Assembly (NCBI RefSeq): GCF_002091755.1
Contig: NZ_BDAI01000014.1
Location: 62,001 to 126,000 of the forward strand
Source: Pseudomonas nitroreducens NBRC 12694
Lineage (GTDB): Bacteria > Pseudomonadota > Gammaproteobacteria > Pseudomonadales > Pseudomonadaceae
DNA: 64,000 nt
Direction: 5' to 3'
Shown here: piece after piece, positions 60,768-64,000 of the stretch
Layout of the letters: every line of letters begins with the position of its first letter
How positions within the stretch are numbered: the first letter of the stretch is position 1
Position numbers and translations under genes: made by a program
The notes under the pieces: generated by a model
Database searches by the model: none
What the model saw: the letters and a program-made list of their open reading frames with translations, nothing else
Told to the model about the DNA's origin: nothing

Positions 60768-60813
60768 AGCATATTCTTAGTTGATTGAGCGTTCAATAAA
60801 AAACGAATAGACT
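60768..60813. promoter_or_regulatory. bet operator with divergent promoters
   Basis: TTGATTGAGCGTTCAATAAA (60781-60800) carries the ATTGANCGTTCAAT palindrome of BetI operators. The plus-strand promoter reads TTGAGC (60785-60790), 17 bp, TAGACT (60808-60813); the minus-strand one TTGAAC (60796-60791), 17 bp, TATGCT (60773-60768). Both -35 boxes lie in the operator, so BetI should repress both, with choline as inducer. Confidence 0.7.
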
Positions 60814-60868
60814 GGCCCACAGTATCGCCGGACGGCACAGGTACGCCCGGCGAAGAGGAGATTGAAAA

Positions 60869-61462
60869 ATGCCCAAGGTCGGTATGCAGCCGATTCGCCG
60901 CTCCCAGCTGATCCACGCGACCCTCGAGGCGGTGGACCAGGTGGGCATGAGCGACGCCAGCATCGCCCTGATCGCCCGCCTGGCGGGGGTTTCCAACGGC
61001 ATCATCAGCCACTACTTCCAGGACAAGAACGGGCTGCTGGAAGCGACGATGCGACATTTGATGTCGGCATTGAGCAAGGCCGTCGCCGAGCGCCGCGCTA
61101 CCTTGCGCAACGACGAACCGCGTTCGCATCTGCGCGCCATCATCGCGGGCAACTTCGACAGCTCCCAGGTCAACGGCCCGGCCATGAAGACCTGGTTGGC
61201 GTTCTGGGCCAGCAGCATGCATCAGCCGCAGCTGCGTCGCCTGCAACGGATCAATGACCACCGGCTGTATTCGAACCTGTGCAGCCAGTTCCGCCGCGAA
61301 TTGCCGCTGGCCCAGGCCCGCAGCGCCGCTCGCGGGCTGGCCGCGCTGATCGACGGCCTCTGGCTGCGGGGCGCGCTTTCGGGCGACGCCTTCGACACCG
61401 AGCAGGCGTTGGCAATTGCCAACGACTACCTCGACCAACAACTGGCCAAGCGCCCCGGGTAG
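60869..61462 (+). CDS. betI: TetR-family choline-responsive repressor BetI
   Basis: 197 residues from ATG 60869 with AGAGGAG upstream. TetR HTH at residues 10-55: RRSQLIHATLEAVDQVGMSD and ALIARLAGVSNGIISHYFQD. The ligand domain has WLAFWASSMHQPQLRRLQRI and LAALIDGLWLRGALSG, characteristic of BetI. Represses the bet genes and is relieved by choline. Heads betI-betB-betA; its own operator lies just upstream. Confidence 0.95.
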   Translation: MPKVGMQPIRRSQLIHATLEAVDQVGMSDASIALIARLAGVSNGIISHYFQDKNGLLEATMRHLMSALSKAVAERRATLRNDEPRSHLRAIIAGNFDSSQVNGPAMKTWLAFWASSMHQPQLRRLQRINDHRLYSNLCSQFRRELPLAQARSAARGLAALIDGLWLRGALSGDAFDTEQALAIANDYLDQQLAKRPG

Positions 61463-61508
61463 CGGGCGCAGCCTTGCGCTGACACCGACAAGAGAGGACC
61501 ACCGCACC

Positions 61509-62981
61509 ATGGCTCGATTCGAAGTACAGAAGCTCTACATTGGCGGTCGCTACGTGGAAGCCACCAGCGGCGCCACCTTCGAAACCATCAATCCGGCCAA
61601 CGGTGAAGTCCTCGCCCAGGTACAACGCGCCTCGAAGGAAGACGTCGAGCGCGCCGTGCAGAGCGCGGTGGAAGGGCAGAAAGTCTGGGCGGCGATGACT
61701 GCCATGCAGCGCTCGCGCATCCTGCGCCGCGCCGTTGACATCCTCCGCGAACGCAACGACGAGTTGGCCGAACTGGAGACCCTCGACACTGGCAAGCCAC
61801 TGGCCGAGACCCGCTTCGTCGACATCGTCACCGGCGCCGACGTGCTGGAGTACTACGCCGGCCTGGTGCCCGCCATCGAAGGCGAGCAGATCCCACTGCG
61901 CGAGACCAGCTTCGTCTACACCCGCCGCGAGCCATTGGGCGTGGTCGCCGGTATCGGCGCCTGGAACTACCCGATCCAGATCGCCCTGTGGAAATCCGCG
62001 CCGGCCCTGGCCGCCGGTAACGCGATGATCTTCAAGCCCAGCGAAGTCACCCCGCTTTCCGTGCTCAAGCTCGCCGAGATCTACACCGAGGCCGGCCTGC
62101 CCGATGGCGTGTTCAACGTGCTCACCGGCAGCGGCCGCGAAGTCGGCCAGTGGCTGACCGAGCATCCCGCCATCGAGAAGATTTCCTTCACCGGCGGCAC
62201 CTCCACCGGCAAGAAGGTCATGGCCAGCGCTTCCAGCTCCTCGCTCAAGGAAGTCACCATGGAGCTGGGCGGCAAGTCGCCGCTGATCATCTTCGAGGAC
62301 GCCAACCTCGACCGCGCCGCCGACATTGCCGTCATGGCCAACTTCTTCAGCTCCGGCCAGGTGTGCACCAACGGTACCCGGGTGTTCATCCCGCGCAACC
62401 TGCAGGCGCGCTTCGAGGCGAAGGTGCTGGAACGCGTGAAGCGCATTCGCCTGGGCAACCCGCAGGACGAAAACACCAACTTCGGCCCGTTGGTGAGCTT
62501 TCCACACATGGAGAGCGTGCTCTCCTATATAGAGTCCGGCAAAGAACAGAAGGCCCGCCTGCTGTGCGGTGGCGAGCGCGTCACCCAGGGCGAGTTCGGC
62601 AAGGGCGCGTATGTCGCCCCGACCGTGTTCACCGACTGCCGTGACGACATGACCATCGTCCGCGAGGAAATCTTCGGGCCGGTCATGAGCATCCTCGTCT
62701 ACGACAGCGAAGACGAGGCCATCCGCCGCGCCAACGACACCGAGTACGGCCTCGCCGCTGGCGTCGTCACCCAGGACCTGGCCCGCGCGCACCGGGCGAT
62801 TCACCGCCTGGAAGCAGGCATCTGCTGGATCAACACCTGGGGCGAGTCGCCGGCCGAGATGCCGGTTGGCGGATACAAGCAATCGGGGGTCGGTCGTGAG
62901 AACGGCCTGACCACCCTGGCTCACTACACTCGCATCAAATCCGTACAGGTAGAGCTGGGCGACTACACCTCGGTGTTCTGA
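61509..62981 (+). CDS. betB: Betaine aldehyde dehydrogenase
   Basis: 490 residues from ATG 61509 (MARFEVQKLYIGGRYVEATS), exactly the P. aeruginosa enzyme length. Catalytic C286 in SSGQVCTNGTR and general base E252 in TMELGGKSP, N153 in GAWNYPIQ. Oxidises betaine aldehyde to glycine betaine with NAD(P)+. Second gene of the bet operon. Confidence 0.96.
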   Translation: MARFEVQKLYIGGRYVEATSGATFETINPANGEVLAQVQRASKEDVERAVQSAVEGQKVWAAMTAMQRSRILRRAVDILRERNDELAELETLDTGKPLAETRFVDIVTGADVLEYYAGLVPAIEGEQIPLRETSFVYTRREPLGVVAGIGAWNYPIQIALWKSAPALAAGNAMIFKPSEVTPLSVLKLAEIYTEAGLPDGVFNVLTGSGREVGQWLTEHPAIEKISFTGGTSTGKKVMASASSSSLKEVTMELGGKSPLIIFEDANLDRAADIAVMANFFSSGQVCTNGTRVFIPRNLQARFEAKVLERVKRIRLGNPQDENTNFGPLVSFPHMESVLSYIESGKEQKARLLCGGERVTQGEFGKGAYVAPTVFTDCRDDMTIVREEIFGPVMSILVYDSEDEAIRRANDTEYGLAAGVVTQDLARAHRAIHRLEAGICWINTWGESPAEMPVGGYKQSGVGRENGLTTLAHYTRIKSVQVELGDYTSVF

Positions 62982-63109
62982 TCGCCGCGATCGAGCCATG
63001 AAAGGCCGGTCGCAGGCTTGACTCCCTGACCACCGGCCATTCCCCACACGCAGACACCGGCGCGCACGCGTCGCGGGCGGTGTCATGCCTGAAAAAGAGG
63101 AAGGCCTGC

Positions 63110-64000
63110 ATGTCCCAGGAATACGACTACATCATCATCGGCGCCGGTTCTGCCGGTAACGTACTGGCCACCCGCCTGACCGAAGACGCCGACGTCAGCG
63201 TCCTGCTGCTCGAAGCCGGCGGCCCGGACTACCGCGCCGACTTCCGCACGCAGATGCCCGCCGCGCTGGCCTACCCGCTGCAGGGCCGCCGCTACAACTG
63301 GGCGTACCTGACCGATCCGGAACCGTACATGAACAACCGCCGCATGGAATGCGGGCGCGGCAAGGGCCTGGGCGGCTCGTCGCTGATCAACGGCATGTGC
63401 TACATCCGCGGCAATGCCATGGACTTCGACGGCTGGGCACAGGAGAAGGGCCTGGAAGACTGGACTTACCTCGACTGCCTTCCGTATTTCCGCAAGGCCG
63501 AGACGCGCGACATCGGCCCCAACGACTACCACGGCGGCAACGGCCCGGTGAGCGTCACCACGCCCAAGGCTGGCAACAATCCGCTGTTCCACGCCATGGT
63601 CGAGGCCGGCGTGCAGGCCGGTTACCCGCGTACCGAGGATCTCAACGGTTATCAGCAGGAAGGCTTCGGTCCGATGGACCGTACCGTTACCCCGCAGGGC
63701 CGGCGCGCCAGCACCGCCCGTGGTTACCTGGACCAGGCTCGCGAGCGCCCCAACCTGACCATCGTCACCCATGCACTGACGGACCGCATCCTGTTCAGCG
63801 GCAAGCGCGCCATTGGCGCGACCTATCTGCATGGCGATGACAACGCGCTGAAGGAAGTCCGTGCACGCCGCGAAGTGCTGGTCTGCTCTGGCGCCATCGC
63901 TTCCCCACAACTGCTGCAGCGCTCCGGCGTCGGCCCGTCCGCCTTGCTGCGCGACCTGGGCATCGAGGTCGTGCACGACCTGCCCGGCGTCGGCCAGAAC
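63110..64000 (+). CDS. betA: Choline dehydrogenase (5' part, runs off window)
   Basis: 297 codons visible from ATG 63110, with AAGAGGAAGG upstream. GMC oxidoreductase: FAD-binding YDYIIIGAGSAGNVLATRLT at the N-terminus, GRGKGLGGSSLINGMCYIRG (GMC signature 1) and SGAIASPQLLQRSGVGPSAL (signature 2). Oxidises choline to betaine aldehyde at the membrane, feeding BetB. The 3' end lies beyond base 64000. Confidence 0.95.
   Translation, partial: MSQEYDYIIIGAGSAGNVLATRLTEDADVSVLLLEAGGPDYRADFRTQMPAALAYPLQGRRYNWAYLTDPEPYMNNRRMECGRGKGLGGSSLINGMCYIRGNAMDFDGWAQEKGLEDWTYLDCLPYFRKAETRDIGPNDYHGGNGPVSVTTPKAGNNPLFHAMVEAGVQAGYPRTEDLNGYQQEGFGPMDRTVTPQGRRASTARGYLDQARERPNLTIVTHALTDRILFSGKRAIGATYLHGDDNALKEVRARREVLVCSGAIASPQLLQRSGVGPSALLRDLGIEVVHDLPGVGQN

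Overview
The window is a GC-rich bacterial chromosome segment that reads as Pseudomonas, probably the P. aeruginosa side of the genus (relatives of P. nitroreducens, P. citronellolis or P. knackmussii). The assignment rests on codon use, on typical Pseudomonas intergenic palindromes, and on gene content and order matching, from memory, the P. aeruginosa glycine betaine/sarcosine locus. The species is an inference. No tRNA, rRNA, insertion sequence, prophage or CRISPR array was seen. Two genes run off the ends: an autotransporter at the left and betA at the right.

Layout. (1) 1-3.8 kb: start of an autotransporter, a YjdM/PhnA-like zinc-ribbon protein, a TesB-like thioesterase and a DUF5924-type membrane protein. 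(2) 4.1-13.2 kb: a LysR regulator divergent from a catabolic run (nitrilase-family hydrolase, aldehyde dehydrogenase, class III aminotransferase, solitary polyamine-type binding protein, NCS1 permease, class II histone-deacetylase-like amidohydrolase), which looks like a self-contained pathway for an amine or acylated amine. (3) 13.9-23.4 kb, minus strand: glyA-soxB-soxD-soxA-soxG-purU-fdhA, converting sarcosine to glycine and serine and disposing of the one-carbon unit. (4) 23.6-30.2 kb: two secreted proteins and a lipoprotein of unknown role, ltaE, a YbjQ protein, a long gene-free stretch rich in DnaA-box-like 9-mers, and an EF-G-like GTPase. (5) 30.5-33.4 kb: divergent gbcB and gbcA (glycine betaine to dimethylglycine), with a tiny putative membrane ORF after gbcA. 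(6) 33.9-42.1 kb: dipeptidase, DUF5943 protein, dgcA, dgcB and a dedicated ETF pair (dimethylglycine to sarcosine). (7) 42.4-45 kb: a coiled-coil protein plus ZapA, then aspA followed by a structured 3' region. (8) 45.2-50.3 kb: a LysR gene, then a FecI-FecR-TonB receptor set with a Fur box. (9) 50.4-60.5 kb: adhA, purE-purK, small membrane and secreted proteins, a mutarotase, two GNAT acetyltransferases, a MocR regulator, a YeeE/YedE transporter with a C-terminal frameshift, and an HdeD-type protein. (10) 60.6-64 kb: betI-betB-betA with the bet operator.

Taken together, bet (choline to betaine), gbc (betaine to dimethylglycine), dgc/etf (dimethylglycine to sarcosine), sox (sarcosine to glycine), purU/fdhA (one-carbon disposal), glyA and ltaE cover almost the whole choline-to-glycine route in about 50 kb. 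The usual regulators GbdR and SouR and the choline/betaine transporters are not in the window.

Intergenic spaces are crowded with at least three families of palindromic repeats (a REP-like GTAGGAGCGAGC type, a CCCTCTCCC/GGGAGAGGG type and a GTAGGGCGGATAACGC type), often as facing pairs and even between genes of one operon. The observations most worth a second look are the DnaA-box-like cluster at 27.36-28.07 kb, a divergent promoter with three hairpins and an intrinsic terminator between betI and the HdeD gene, the repeated-hairpin 3' region of aspA, and the uncharacterised amine-catabolism module.
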